Positions 48,301 to 62,158 are shown, counted from the stretch's first letter. The stretch is DNA of 64,000 nucleotides from Tipula vernalis (GCA_958295665.1 OY282560.1:307501236-307565235); one strand, 5' to 3'. The notes: generated by a model not told the origin, from the letters alone. Numbers and translations are program-made.

Positions 48301-50182
48301 GAAAATAATACATTTAATTGTAATTTTGAATGCCGAACAATTCAAATAAAGAAAGCGGTCATGTTTCCTTGTAATCAAATAAAATGATGTACATACATAC
48401 ATAGAAGTTCACCTTCCTGTTCAAGTTCAGTAGTCTGAAGGAAGAACCGCATATTTGAAACTATTATTTTATGCGACATGTATAAAGTAGTTTCCTGTTT
48501 TTAGAAAACTGATCAAATCAAGTATAATATTCAAGACGAAAATGTCTATTTTGTCAAGCCTTCAATATTTGTCATTGCTTACGCCAAAAATATAGTCTTT
48601 GTGTTTTGCTAATTCCACCGACAAAAAAAAGAAGTGTCGTGCGCTTATCTTCGATTACCGCATTATACCTAAACATATACCTCTAAATCCATTCAATTAA
48701 ATACAATTTTTGAATAATTAATAACAATATTTAATTGCTTGTTAAACACAAACAATGCGCGCAAGATAAAAATAATTTTACCGCGCCTGCCAATTACAGT
48801 TTTTGATAATATTACGTTAATAGAATATTAATTACAGATTATAATTTAATTGAATTAATTATATTGTTAAAAAAAAGTATTAATTATTATTCAAAACAAA
48901 CAATTTATTATGGGTTTTAAAATGGCATTAACCAGCTACACCGGTTATGCGCTCTTAATATTGATCTAACCTTGGCTGGGTAAAATGTACAACAGTCTGC
49001 CTATACAAATCAATCGATTTTTTTTTTTAAATTTCCTATTCGTCATTTTAAAATGTTTGAACGTGGTTGTTGTGTAAACCCTTATACGAGTATGTTTTAT
49101 GTATATAGTAACAGTAAACTGTATACGGGTACTTATTGTGATCGCTTCGTTTTAAAGGTAATATTGATAAAAACATCGCCTTCACCCAATAATGAAATCT
49201 TAATTACATAATTTGTTATGATAAGACATTAAACAAAGAACCAATTTTGAACTACAAGATAAGCTTTGAAATCTAAGAATATAAACCAGTTATTGAATCA
49301 ATAATTTCGTTTGGTGTGTTTAGAGCCGTTCAGCTGATTATTATTTATACATTTTACTGTTCCTTACTGCATAACTCAATTAAATGTTTTTTGGAAACGG
49401 CGCCTTGGGCGTTGTTTATTTTTTGTTTCTTAATCAACATTTTAAGTCTGATTAATTTATTATTTTAACATGGATACTTGTATTATAGGTAACATATGTT
49501 TATCGTTTTACAAATCTCAACTAAAATTTACCCATTTTTAAAAGCAACAGCATCAAATAGCTTAAAATCGAATATGAAATATATTCGAATACAAAAATCT
49601 AATTAATTTTCATTTATAATTTAGTTATTAATTTAAATTATTTGATTTAATGCGATGGTTTTATATTACCGTTGGTTGGCAAACCTTGTCGAGTGGTGTT
49701 GCATGAAAATATTAAAATGCTTTGTACTAAAAATTATGTATGTAAAAATCTCAATCTAGTATGTGTTGAAATAAACGGTTGATGGAGGATTATTGTTTGA
49801 ATAGTTACGCTGAATAGAAGCATTTTTATTAAAAGAAACAAGATTATTGGATTTTAGTGGAAATACAGTCCATAAAAAACATAGTCAAAGTCGAAGACAA
49901 TTCATGGTCCAGCTCGAGCCAGATATTTATAGTAGCAATCTGGTGGAATTTGTTTGATTTGGTTTGGAGAAGAAAAGTTTCATCTATAAAAGAAGACGTC
50001 CATATTTGGTCCACTACAATGGAAATATGTAGTTGGAATTTATAATAGGCATTTTGGATACTTGATCATTTTGTAGTTTGATTCATCAATTTCAATATTT
50101 CTTGGCAACAAAAGTAAAGGTATTTAGTTTTGAGATATATAGATATTGAGCTTTTGTGTGTAATAATACAATTTGGCAAAAA
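48301..50182. other. No gene; possible upstream region of a BEL element
   Basis: AT-rich DNA without recognised genes. TTGGCAACAAAAGTAAAGG near 50102 lies about 80 bp before the BEL gag start and could be a primer-binding-site region, but no LTR copy was found at the 3' side. Confidence 0.35.
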
Positions 50183-50717
50183 ATGGCAACAATTGAATCA
50201 TGGAAAGTTAAAAGAGCAACCGTTAAGAGGAAACTCACGTTGCAATTAAAGTTTAAAAAAATCCTGATGAAATAGGAAATTTAAGCAAAGTTAGTGCTAG
50301 GTAGATATGAAAATTTAAAGCTTTTGTTAAATGAATATTCTGAAATTTATTCTGGGCTTTGTTCATCGGTTGACGATCCCGAGTTCGAAAAAAATGAGGA
50401 GGAATTTAATACGGATTTCGAATCATTCGAGCATGAATTTTATGATGTAAAGGGTAAATTTGAAGTGATTTTAAGTATCAATAAAGTAGTGAGTAATATA
50501 GGTGATAAATTAGGTTTGGGTGATGATGCGGCTTCAGGGAATGGTGACAGTGCAGGTGGTTTTTTTTTCTAAGGCAAAATTGCCAGAGATTAGAATACCC
50601 GTATTTGATGGAAAATTAGATGACTGGTTAAGATTTCGTGATTCTTTTGAGAAAATCATTATAGATAATCATCAAATAAATTCAAAGATACAAAAAATGT
50701 GGTATTTAGATACGTTT
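50183..50717 (+). pseudogene. BEL/Pao gag, 5' half (interrupted by a 10.3-kb insertion)
   Basis: ATG 50183 starts MATIESWKVKRATVKRKLTL, a typical BEL gag N-terminus, followed after a stop and frame change by YENLKLLLNEYSEIYSGL and FESFEHEFYDVKGKFEVIL. A second frame change near 50560 leads into the DUF1759 core (LPEIRIPVFDGKLDDWLRFR, QKMWYLDTF). Homology ends at codon TTT 50715-50717, exactly where the inverted terminus of the large element starts. The same frame resumes at 61057. Gag would form the particle that packages the retroelement RNA. Confidence 0.85.
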
Positions 50718-50759
50718 CCCGACAAACATTTTGTAATTTTTGACCCGCAAAATTACCTA

Positions 50760-51950
50760 GGAAATACCGATTACCGTGTCGGGCTATTACTGACACAATA
50801 CCTACAAAATAACGTATTTTGGTGCTCTTTGGGCAGGCCGATTTTACCGATTCGGTAATTTTGTAGTCCCAGATTACCGTAAAATATCAGTTTGTATTAC
50901 TGAACATTTACTTATACTACAATATTATTTTTACGTATCGATTTTGCTTTACCGAATCGTTATTTTTGTGGTTTTCCATTACTGTAAGAAGTCAGTCTTT
51001 ATTACTGAACTTATACGGAAATAATTTAGAATTTTTACTGGTCAATATTACTTCACCGAATCGGTAATTTTGTGGTTCCTTATTACTGTGAAATGTAAGT
51101 GTGGGTTACTGAACGTTTACATGTCGATTTTACTTTACCGAATAGGAATTTTTGTGGTTAAATATTACTGTAATAAGTCAATCTTGATTACTAAACATAT
51201 ACGTTAACGATTTTAGGATTTTTCGTTAATTTTATGGTCCCAAATTACTGTAAAATATCAGTTTGTATTACTGAACATTTACTTATATTTTAATATTATT
51301 TTAAGTGTCGATTTTACTTCACCGAATCGTTATTTTTGTGGTTTTCCATTACTGTAAGAAGTCAGTCTTTACTATTGAACGTATACGGAAATTATTTAGA
51401 GTTTTTACTGGTCAAAATTACTTCACCGAATCGGTACTTTTGTGGTTCCATGTTACTGTGAATATGAGTGTGGTTACTGAACTTTTAGATGTCCGTTTTA
51501 CTTTACCGAATAGGAATTTTTGTGGCTTTATATTACTGTAATAAGTTAATCTTGATTACTGAACATATATATATATATACGTTTTAAGTATTTTTGTTGG
51601 TCTAATTTACTTAACCAAATCGTTAATTTTGTGGTCCCAGGTTACAGTAAAATGTCAATTTTGGATGTACTGCCATTATTACTGAACATATACGTAAATG
51701 ATTCATAAATTTTACTGATTTTACTGGGAATCAGTATTTTAGTGGTTCCATATTACTGTGAAACGCCAAGATGACTGTATTTTAACTTTGGCAAATCAGT
51801 AAATTTGTGGTTTTTTATTACGGTAAAAGATTAAACTTTATTACTGAACTCACATGTAAACCATTAGATGGTATAATTTACTATAAAGAATATGTCATTT
51901 TGTTGTAGATAAATATTACTGCAAAGTGTCAGATTTCTGAATACATATTC
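50760..51950. repeat. Left subterminal higher-order repeat array
   Basis: Units of about 80-105 bp contain TTACTGAAC, ACCGAATCGGTAATTTTGTG and CCATTACTGTAAGAAGTCAG. TTACTGAAC-type words fall near 50902, 51001, 51106, 51189, 51270, 51372, 51475, 51557, 51680 and 51842. The block around 50880 recurs about 368 bp later with fine detail preserved, so about four units form a higher-order repeat. ORFs here are repeat accidents. Repeated subterminal motifs are often transposase binding sites; that role is inferred. Confidence 0.8.
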
Positions 51951-52285
51951 GATGGGTAGCAATAAAAAAGTAAAATTATGTTTTTAAAATAAAGAATTTT
52001 ATTAATTATAATAAAATATTTTTTTGTTGATTTTTAACTTTTGACTGTATACTATATATAAATATGTTTTTTAATTTCTATTGAAAAAATTTCTTATTTA
52101 TTTAAATTATTTAATTTATTTATTTATTTTGTATAATTCATATTAGTTATTTATGTACCAAGGGCATTATAAAGATAATAATTCCCGAAGAGTGAAAGAA
52201 TCTAGCCATAGGGCCGCTATATACATATATACATAGTATATAATACTTATTTTTAATTAAAACACTTTATAACATTCATTCGAAT
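51951..52285. other. AT-rich spacer, no gene
   Basis: Extremely AT-rich sequence between the left array and the 3' end of a minus-strand gene. It probably includes that gene's 3' UTR. Confidence 0.4.
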
Positions 52286-52960
52286 ATACTTCAGCGTTGC
52301 ATCGGAAAACTGGAGTTCCTTCGTCATTGCCATTCTCTAAAAATACAAATAATAAAATGTATAATTAAATATATTAATATAATAAGAATATGTATAATAC
52401 AAAATATTGAATTATGTGTTCCGAATTTACCTGAGAAAATCGTAATTTGTTCATCAACTCGTTTTTTTTGTTGTGTATGAGTGACTTTGGTATTTGTTAC
52501 GAAATTTAGGTGTTTCGTTTGTTGTGGTTACGTTTTCTTCGCATTCAGTATCCATAAAGTTATTGACGTGATAGGATTTAGTATTTTTATTTAAAACAGC
52601 TGTTTTCTCAGATTCATAATTAATATACTCCGTGTATACTTCTTATGCCCTAATTGGCTCATCTCATGCTTCTGAAAAATTATTGTTGCACAAAATAAAA
52701 ATAGGAAAATAACTTAAACAAGCTAAAACACTTACGGATATCATTTTTTAGCATTTTATAGCTATATGCTATGCTTCCCAATCCGATCCCACACCTTTAT
52801 TATTTCTGAATGCATTGGCGTAATGTTTGGGCCATGTTAAATTGGAATTGATGAGCCATTTCGTACACACCGCAACCTATTCCTTAATTACACTGAGTTT
52901 GGTAGTTTTACAATACAATCCATTATTCTACCTAAATAGTAAAACAATTCCATTAGAATA
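52286..52960 (-). CDS. Spliced accessory gene of the large element, unknown function
   Basis: Three exon-like segments are separated by well-formed introns. The first intron spans 52735-52672 (CC|GTAAGTGTTTTA ... AATTTTTCAG|AAG, 64 nt), the second 52430-52337 (CTCAG|GTAAATTC ... TTTTTAG|AG, 94 nt). Exonic readings include KWLINSNLTWPKHYANAFRN with GVGSDW, SYHVNNFMDTECEENVTTTN and ENGNDEGTPVFRCNAEVYSN ending at a TAA near 52286. Tryptophan spacing in the first exon is faintly Myb/SANT-like, but I do not assign a family. Some frames contain stops, so it may be decayed. Boundaries of the 5' exon are uncertain. Confidence 0.45.
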
Positions 52961-53115
52961 TTAAACACATTCGTAAAATAGAGTTATCTAAAATAACTAA
53001 TAAGGAAAGCTACTGACAAAATAATTATATTATTATCACTTCGTAAAAATAAAAATTTGTATAATCATTCGGCAATTATCCGAAATAACGTAACACAATA
53101 TTAATAATTCAACAA

Positions 53116-53118
<3 letters not shown>

Positions 53119-53191
<73 letters not shown>
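53119..53191. repeat. (TA)n microsatellite
   Basis: About 70 bp of TA dinucleotides inside the large element. Confidence 0.95.
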
Positions 53192-53194
<3 letters not shown>

Positions 53195-53418
53195 TGATAT
53201 AATATGTCTATTGCAAATTTATAAATTCTTACATGTTTATTACGTTAACAAAGATCCTGGAACTGAAAAAATTCCTAAGTAATAATTAGCAAATAATTAA
53301 TTAAGCATATAATAGAAAAACATGAGGATGTTCTAACTAATTGGTACAAAGGAACTAAAAATCGATTAAAGAAATCATTGGCTTACATGTCTTTGCTATG
53401 TGGTAATGGTAAAATACT

Positions 53419-53630
53419 TTATATCCATATTCCGGGCACTCCATACAAACTAATTTTTATGCGACATCTTCCAGTTTCCAGTAAACAGGATTTCTTCCAA
53501 TCGTACCAGTTTTGAAAATTACTTGATGCTACCGGAATATCATAAAAGTCCTCTTTTCCTGTTATTTCCGATCCGTATATGTATAACTCATTGTCAATTT
53601 TCTCTAAATATAAGATGCCCTTATATTTTG
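53419..53630 (-). CDS. Possible second accessory exon, unknown
   Basis: From ATG 53634-53632 the minus strand reads MPKYKGILYLEKIDNELYIY, then GSEITGKEDFYDIPVASSNF and QNWYDWKKSCLLETGRCRIK, ending in IWI and a stop. The composition and lack of stops look coding. No domain is recognised. It lies about 700 bp upstream of the spliced accessory gene on the same strand and could be its 5' exon or a separate gene. Confidence 0.4.
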
Positions 53631-53699
53631 GCATTTTGCTTAACATAACATGTTGAAAAAAATGAAAATTACTGAATTATCAAACAAAGTAAGTATCAC

Positions 53700-54920
53700 A
53701 AAATTTTCGAGAAATAATTATTGGAAATTATGAATAATTAGCCAGAACGAACCAAAATATGAAATTCCGAAAAAAAACGTAAAATTACCGTCGAATAAAT
53801 TTGTATAAACATCGCCCCGACAAAAAACAAAAAAAAAACCAAGGAATTACAGAAAAAATTACATAAAATTACTGAGGGGTAGTGAATTTAAACTAATAAT
53901 AATTTAAATTTTAAATGAACAAAAATTTGAAAAACCGAACAGAGTTTTTTCTGCCAACTAACGTATAATATAGAACAGAAACAAAAGGAATAATTATATT
54001 TTTGTTATATAGAGAAATAGAAAAAACCTTACCGAATATATTCCGAAAAATTACCGATGAAATATATAAACATGTATTAAATTCTAATAAAAATTACTGT
54101 ATTAAATATAACAAAAACACAGAATAATTTTGAATTCAAAAATGAAAAAAAAAAAAAAAAATTCAAATTACCGCAAAAAAACAAAAAAATACAGCCAAAT
54201 AACGACAACAAAAAATTTGTAATAATTAATTATTGAAATAAGAATCAAAAAAATATTCTTTATCGAACAAGGTACTTAAAAGCTTAGAATAATTTTGAAA
54301 CCACTAGGTTGGTTTCAAAACTATTCTAAGCGTTTTTATTATGTTTCCCCGGTAATTTTATGGATTTTGTTCGGTAAAGAATAATTTTTTCTTATTTTTT
54401 TCAATTATTAATTATTTCAAGTTTTTTTTTCCATTATTTCGCGGTAATTATTTGGGTTTTGTTAGGAAAATTGTTTTCTTTTTTTCATTTTTGGTTTCAA
54501 AATTATTCTAAGTATTTTTATTATATTTTCTCGGTGATTTTATGGCCTTTGTTCGGTAAGGAATATGTTTTTCTTATTTATTTCCTTTAATCATTATTAT
54601 AAATGAAAAATTTATTTATAAATTTATCGGTAATCTTATGGATTTGCATAAGATTTCCGATAAATTTTGAAAAAATTAGTAAACTTTTTAACTACATAAG
54701 AAACAATTACTAAATCAAAACCAAAAAATAACTTTTAAACAAAAATGAAAAAAATAAAAATTACCTCACAAAACCCAAAAATTACAAGCAAAACAAGCTT
54801 GTAATAATTAATAATTGAAGTGAAAAACAAAAAAATATACTTTACCGAACAAACTCCATAAAATTACCGAGGAATAATCACAAAAAATTTAAATAATCAA
54901 TATGAAATAAAAAACTAAAA
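53700..54920. repeat. Internal repeat array with units in both orientations
   Basis: The unit contains TTACCGAGGAAATATAATAA, GCTTAGAATAATTTTGAAAC, GTAATAATTAATAATTGAAA and ATATTCTTTACCGAAC. Left of about 54310 it runs in one orientation; right of it several copies run in reverse, with a near-palindromic switch at CCACTAGGTTGG. The same family fills 60276-60940 and the flanks of the nested mini-element at 59100. Confidence 0.75.
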
Positions 54921-55447
54921 TTTGACTTACCTACTTTTTTTATTGAAAAAACTTTTGTTTATTTCACTTGCACTTATTGATTTTTTTGTTCTCACTTTTG
55001 ACCTTCGGTCTTTCGCTTCTACAACTTGACTAAATAAAATCACGAAATAAAAGCGAAATTAAAGATCTGTATTTAGAATACGACTATACGACCAAGAGGA
55101 TTATTTCTCCCACTCTTTTATTTTTAACTGAGTAACGAAACATGCAATTTGAGAAGTTTTTCATTAAAATATAAAACTAAACATTTTAAACTGTAAAATT
55201 TATGAGAATTTGACTTATTTTCTCTTTTGTTTGATCAATTGTTTTGGTATTTTTGTAATAGATCGAATGTGCGGCTAACTTCACGATTTTTTTTGTGTTA
55301 AGGAAAACAAACTAAACGTCAAAAAACTTCCATACATTTTGTTCTAAGCGAAACGTATTCAATGTTTGTGGTAATTATTAAACATATCAATTAAATATAT
55401 TTTTCTATAAATTTATTAAAAATGTATTAATTAATTATCATTTTTAG

Positions 55448-56814
55448 CCGATTCCTGCCTTTGGTTAAAGCTTACACAACTGAAAAGGTCAGTTTTAAGG
55501 GGATTGACAGTTTTTAAAATAGATTCGTGGTTCGACCAAAATTACGCCAGTTCCAGTAACAAAAGGGGTAGATATCTTGGACTAAACGGGTTTTGCGACA
55601 ATCCTCAGTGCCTTATTATAAATAACGAAGTGTGTGTGAAATATGTTTGCTACGCGGCAATGAAAATAAATACAAAATATAAATGCAAAGTTCGCTTTAG
55701 TTTAGAAAAAATTTTGCAGGCCACATGTGAATGCCCCGCTGGAAAAGGATGGTCAGCCGCGTGCAAACATATTTCCGCTGGGCTTCATGTTTTGGAGCAT
55801 TACCATCAAACCGGTAAGTAAAATTTTTGTATTTTTAAATTGTTAAATAGTAAAATTATACATATTTATTTTTTAGGTAAATCGTTAGAAAGACAGTCGC
55901 CTACGAGCAAACTACAAACGTGGCACCAACCATCTCGGCAAACTCGTTCCTCTGTATTCCTTCTGGATGAATTAATTAAGAACACAAATGGTCCAGAAAG
56001 GTTAAGCACTGAAAATACAGATTTATTTCTGAACGTGGAAATAAATGTTAGAAATGTGTCACATCTCACATCCCATAGAAGTGTGAATGCCTGTGGATTT
56101 TTTCACGACCACGACTACGGCGAGAAAAGTGCTTTATATTATTTAAATCTGATCAATAAACGTAGTTCAATAGAAATCAAAGATATTGAAATTCAAACAA
56201 GAATGCAATATAATTGCAAGTTATGGTGGGATGAAAAGAGGTCGAGAATAACGGCATCAAACGCCGCTGATGTTTGCAGTACTGTTAGATCCACTAGATT
56301 TTTACCAACTATAGCGCATAAAATAATACTGCAAAAAAAAATTACAGGCAAAGCGTTAGAGCACGGGAGAAAATATGAAAAAGTCGCCCTTAAAACCTAT
56401 ACTCAGCTAAAAAGGATAAAAATCATTCAATGTGGACTGCTTATTGACGAAAATTTAAATTATATAGCCGCTTCGCCAGATGGGATGTATGAAGATAAAA
56501 GCAAGATAATTGAAATTAAATGCCCAACATCTCATTTGCCAATTGACATGCCCTATTTAGTTTATGACGAGAGCTTATGACGCAAGAAACTTGCTACCAA
56601 ACATAAATATTTTATGCAATGCCAGCTTCAAATGCATATAACCAAAATTCATAAATGTGATTTCATTGTTTGGAGCGAGCAACATATGTATGTACATTGA
56701 AGAAATTATATACGATAAAGACTGGATGAGTACCCACTTAAAAGATATTTCAATTTATTATGAGAAAGTGTTCTGCTACGAATATTTTAAATTAAAGTGG
56801 GCTGGCAATTTTTA
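55448..56814 (+). CDS. SWIM zinc finger / YqaJ-type nuclease, two exons, one or two frameshifts
   Basis: Exon 1 is open from an acceptor-like ATTTTTAG at 55447 to 55813 and holds a SWIM finger, CECPAGKGWSAACKHISAGL, near 55729. The intron is 55814-55876 (63 nt, GTAAGT...TTTTAG). Exon 2 contains the YqaJ/lambda-exonuclease-like domain: LWWDEKRSRITASNAADVCS near 56225, EHGRKYEKVALKTY near 56356, and the active-site pair in ASPDGMYEDKSKIIEIKCPT (Asp codon 56479; Glu-Ile-Lys at 56512). A stop near 56578 is followed in another frame by HKYFMQCQLQMHITKIHKCD then FIVW and YYEKVF, ending at TAA 56812-56814. The family processes DNA ends in phage recombination; in transposons its role is unproven. The true start probably lies in an upstream exon. 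Confidence 0.82.
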
Positions 56815-57342
<528 letters not shown>

Positions 57343-58770
57343 TTATTTTACTACGCTGTTTTTAAAATTACACAACATATTTGTATTATAAACAATTTTA
57401 TTTGCGTAATTCCACAAATGTGCCGGAAATACTTCGGCTAAAATTAAATTTTTTTTTGATAAATTTATCACTCTTTCAACATGTATGCGCCTATAAGCCA
57501 CAATCCGAGTTTCCAGAACCTCATGCTCTTCAAGCTGCAACCTCGGTCCTTTAAATGGAGGGACGTTTAATGCAACTCCCTTCCTTTCAAAAAGTTCCGT
57601 GCATGTAAAGCCTCGATCGGATAGAACTGTGTCACCATGTTGCAATTCATCTAAAATTATGCTCTGAACAATTACTTCGTTATCAGAAATACCTCCTCCG
57701 AAAACATTCGATACAAAAATTACAGCTCCTTTTTCATCAATACCGACAAGATATTTAAGCGTTTGCCGGTTTTTATAATTTGAAAATAGTTGTTGGTTGA
57801 TCCTGGGGTTGTTGCTGTGCTGTGTAGGTATTTCGGTACAATCTAAAATAACTGTATACGATGAATCATATTTATATCTCAGATTCCAAAAATTAATGCT
57901 TCGCAACAATTTGTAAATTTCACAAGTCCATGTTTTAAATATTTGCGAAATTATAGCTGGTTAAAATCCGTACATCAATGACAAAAGTTTCATATGAGGG
58001 TTTAATTTATATTTAAAGAGGCAGATGATGAGTTGGTCTTTCTGAGATAATATATTGTTATAATTTTGGGGCAGTTTAACATTTTTCGCTCTTGATAATG
58101 TTTCAAATAGGCATTGAAATTGTAAAAATGTGAATCCAGTGACGTATTTAAGGTTTGACTCTGTAATCATGTCAAACTTAATACACACAGTAATTGCCAT
58201 ATTTGCTTCAGTTTGACAAGCTATGGATTCCACTGTTTTCAATAGCCCAGTTTCACTGTATTCAACAGTCTCTTCGGCTTCAGTTGTGTCGGATGTTAAA
58301 TCAACTTCCTCCTCTTCATTACCCACTGGAATCGCATCTGCAGTGTAGAGTACTTCTGACGTCTCCAGATTTTCACTACCTAAAACATTTGTTATCACGA
58401 GAATTGTCCGTTGCCGATATGGTCTGGATTTAACAACTCTATCAAATCGACGAACAGGAAGGTTTTTTGATGGAACTGCAGAAGATTTCAATTTTATATG
58501 TGAACCTAGAAGAAACCCGTACCAAATATTTATACAAAAACATTGATAAATTTAAATAGCTAGTATACCTGTGCCATAAGTGATGTAATCATGTTCTGTG
58601 AAGTGATTACCGCACACTTTCGAGTTTTTTGAAGGGCAAAATTTGTCCCTACGTATTTACAATATCCATTTTTTGCTTAGCTTTGGGTTTTTAGGGAAAT
58701 TATGAAATCTTAGGCAGTCAATCTGCCCGTACATACTGCGACAGTGAGGAACGGAACAAGTTATCGGCAT
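57343..58770 (-). pseudogene. THAP-domain DDE transposase, two exons, two in-frame stops
   Basis: Exon 1 starts at ATG 58770 (MPITCSVPHCRSMYGQIDCL then RFHNFPKN...KW) and ends with CGNHFTEHDY, a C2CH THAP zinc finger that binds DNA. The intron is 58568-58506 (63 nt, GTATAC...CTTCTAG). Exon 2 has an acidic linker with ACQTE, then TGFTFLQFQCLF, then the DDE_Tnp_4 core: D23 in VILDCTEIPTQ, FSNYKNRQTLKYLVGI, D98 in VLSDRGF and E145 in RRIHVERVI (residues counted from codon 57909). Only two single-codon stops interrupt it: TAA at 58659-58657 in the THAP finger and TAA at 57963-57961 before SQIFKTW. THAP plus this DDE type fits ISL2EU-like transposases. It converges with the YqaJ gene. Confidence 0.85.
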
Positions 58771-59126
58771 TTTCTAAAAATTATTTTAAATACATTATAA
58801 AATTTCTTACTACACAGGTACTGACTGTATCGAGACCTTTTTCTTTTTAAAATTGCAGAACTACGAAACAGTTTTTATTTTCACAACAATTCTAAAAACA
58901 CACAATATACTTCTAAACATGCAAATCAATATTAAAAAAATTGTTTTTTGAAGTAAAAATATGTAAAAATTTTATTTTATTAAATTTGTTAACGTAAACG
59001 CATACAAATTTCGATTTGTTTGCCTTAACACTAAAAAAAACTGTCAAATCGATTCAATATTGGCTGTCAAATTTTCGATATATTGTGTCCAATGCTCGGT
59101 TGGTTTCAAAATTATTCTAAGCGTTT
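58771..59126. other. Promoter-side flank of the THAP-DDE gene; possible inner inverted repeat
   Basis: TTTGCCTTAACACTAAAAAA near 59020 is the inverse of TTTTTTTTGTGTTAAGGAAA near 55285. The pair could be the termini of an inner element (about 55.28-59.04 kb) or shared regulatory sequence upstream of the two genes. The right part (TTTCAAAATTATTCTAAGCG) already belongs to the repeat array. Confidence 0.45.
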
Positions 59127-60275
<1,149 letters not shown>

Positions 60276-60998
60276 TTTTATTATATATCGTCGGTAATTT
60301 TATGGACTTTGATCGGTAAAGAATATTTTTCTCTTATTTATTTCAATTATTAATTAATACAAATAAAAAATTTGTTACAAAATTTATCGGTAATCTTATG
60401 GGATATCCATAAAATAACCAATAAATTTTATAAAAATTAATAAAGTATTCAACTACGTCTGAAACCATTACTGAATCAAAATCAAAAAATTCCTTTAAAA
60501 TAAAAATGGAGAAAAACAAATTACCGCAGAAAAGTAGTAAAATTACCGCAAAATAAGAACAAAAAGAAATTTGTGATAATTAGTAATTATTAGTAAATAT
60601 ATTCTTTACCGATCAATGTCCATAAAATTACCGAGGAAATATAATAAAATTGCTTAAAATAATTTTGAAACCAAAAATGGAAAACCAAAACCAATTTACC
60701 TCCCGAAGCCCAAATAATTACCGCAAAATAATGGCAAAGAAAAATTTGTAATAATTAATAATTGAAATCAAAAACACCAAAATATTCTTTACCGAAGAAG
60801 GTTCATAAAATTACCGAGGAAATATAATCAAAATGCTTAGAATACATTTGAAACCAAAAATGAAAAAAGAAAATCAGACTACCGCAAAAAAACCAAAAAA
60901 ATTACCGCGAAATAAAAACAAAACAAAAATAATTCTGAGAATTTGACTTATTTTCTCTTTTGTTTGATAAATTGCTTTTTTGTTTTTGTAATTTTGTC
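60276..60998. repeat. Right subterminal repeat array of the large element
   Basis: Units of about 180-190 bp contain TTACCGAGGAAATATAATAA, ATTCTTTACCGA, GTAATAATTAATAATTGAAA and TTTGAAACCAAAAATG, in inverted order relative to the first copy at 60276. The edge AGAATTTGACTTATTTTCTC + TTTTGTTTGAT at 60936 also occurs at 55204, linking both regions. Confidence 0.75.
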
Positions 60999-61056
60999 CG
61001 ACGCTCGGTATTTTTGAGCCCGATATATAGTTGTCGGTATTGAAATGTTTGTCGGG

Positions 61057-61600
61057 TTTGTTGTTGGAAAGGCCAAAGAGATTATTGATAAAATCGATTT
61101 TTCTGATGATGGCTTTGATATCGATTCGATGATACCCATCGCACTGAACTAAAGCAGAATGTTGATCAATGGGATATGATGATAGTTCATATTGTTACTT
61201 ATAGGTTAGATGATGATGTTCGAAAGGCCTGGGAATCCCAACTTGATAAAAAAGGCTCCGTACTTGGAACGAACTTTCTGAATTTTTGCAATCCCGTTGT
61301 AGGGCTTTGAATATAGTGGAAAATAATCGTCGTTCCAATAGACCTAAACAAAATATGGTGGGTCAAGGACAAATGTCTAATTCTTCTAAAACTTTCGTGT
61401 CGGTTTGTTCAAAATGGTTTGTTCGAGGTGTAGTGGTAGTCATTCTTTAGAAAATTGTGTTCAGTTTATGAATTTACGAAGGTCTGAGAGGAAAGGTATG
61501 GATAAATAAGATCTTTAGGTAGATGTTTGAATTGTTTGAGCGACAGTCATTTAGTTAGAACTTGTCAAGCAAAAAAATGTGAAATTTGTGGTTATACACT
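61057..61600 (+). pseudogene. BEL/Pao gag, 3' half (continuation after the large insertion)
   Basis: The gag frame resumes with F then VVGKAKEIIDKIDFSDDGFD, reaches a stop near 61148, then VDQWDMMIVHIVTYRLDDDV with RKAWESQL in another frame. It ends with the BEL-type zinc-knuckle region near 61430-61600 (CSRCSGSHSLENC, RCLNCLSDSHLVRTC, KKCEICG). Compared with complete gag, a part of DUF1759 is missing between the first two blocks, and frameshifts occur. Protease and pol do not follow. Confidence 0.82.
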
Positions 61601-62041
61601 GTAGAATTCGCTGTGGAAGCTAAATGAAAAAAAAAATGAACTCTCCAAAACAAGAACAGTTGTTGCAAAACCAAGGTATGTACTAGCTTTACGGAAAAAG
61701 AAAGGAAAAGGTACTGATTGTGGAGAAATCGTTTTGTTTTTTTTTTAATCGGCTGATCGATGATACAGTAAATTGGTCCATGACATATTTTCACCTGAGC
61801 TGAAATATACATCATAAAATACAATTTAAAATAAAAATATTTTGTATTGTGTATATACCATAGTATATCAATCGTGAATTGAACCTAATAAATAAGTAAA
61901 TAAAATATAAAACCGAGACATAGATTACAACCGGTGAAAGATACCAAAACAATAACAGATAATAAACAAAATATCTAAACAGTTCGTGTTTATAAAGTGA
62001 TCTTTTTGTATTAAATCATCAGATATTCATCTAATTATATT
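61601..62041. other. No gene recognised
   Basis: AT-rich DNA after the gag remnant. No pol sequence and no LTR was found. Confidence 0.4.
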
Positions 62042-62158
62042 CCCGTTGGTGTGTTGTTAGAGATAATCAGCTCAAATCTGGTTGTTAAAAATAAAAAAAT
62101 AAAAAACAACAAAATAAAAATCCGACAAATCGGATAGACGAAACGACCCACCAACGGG
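62042..62158. mobile_element. 117-bp inverted-repeat mini-element
   Basis: The ends are 17-bp inverted repeats with two mismatches (CCCGTTGGTGTGTTGTT and the complement of AACGACCCACCAACGGG). The right flank is TTAA and the left flank is TATT, so a piggyBac-type TTAA duplication is not complete. A small inner hairpin (TCCGACAAATCGGA) is present. The leading CCC resembles both piggyBac ends and the larger elements described here. Confidence 0.55.

Noticed and set aside
53760..54300. Inverse-repeat ORFs and CDS calls in the arrays
   Set aside because: Extremely AT-rich repeat units; short frames are not conserved between units.
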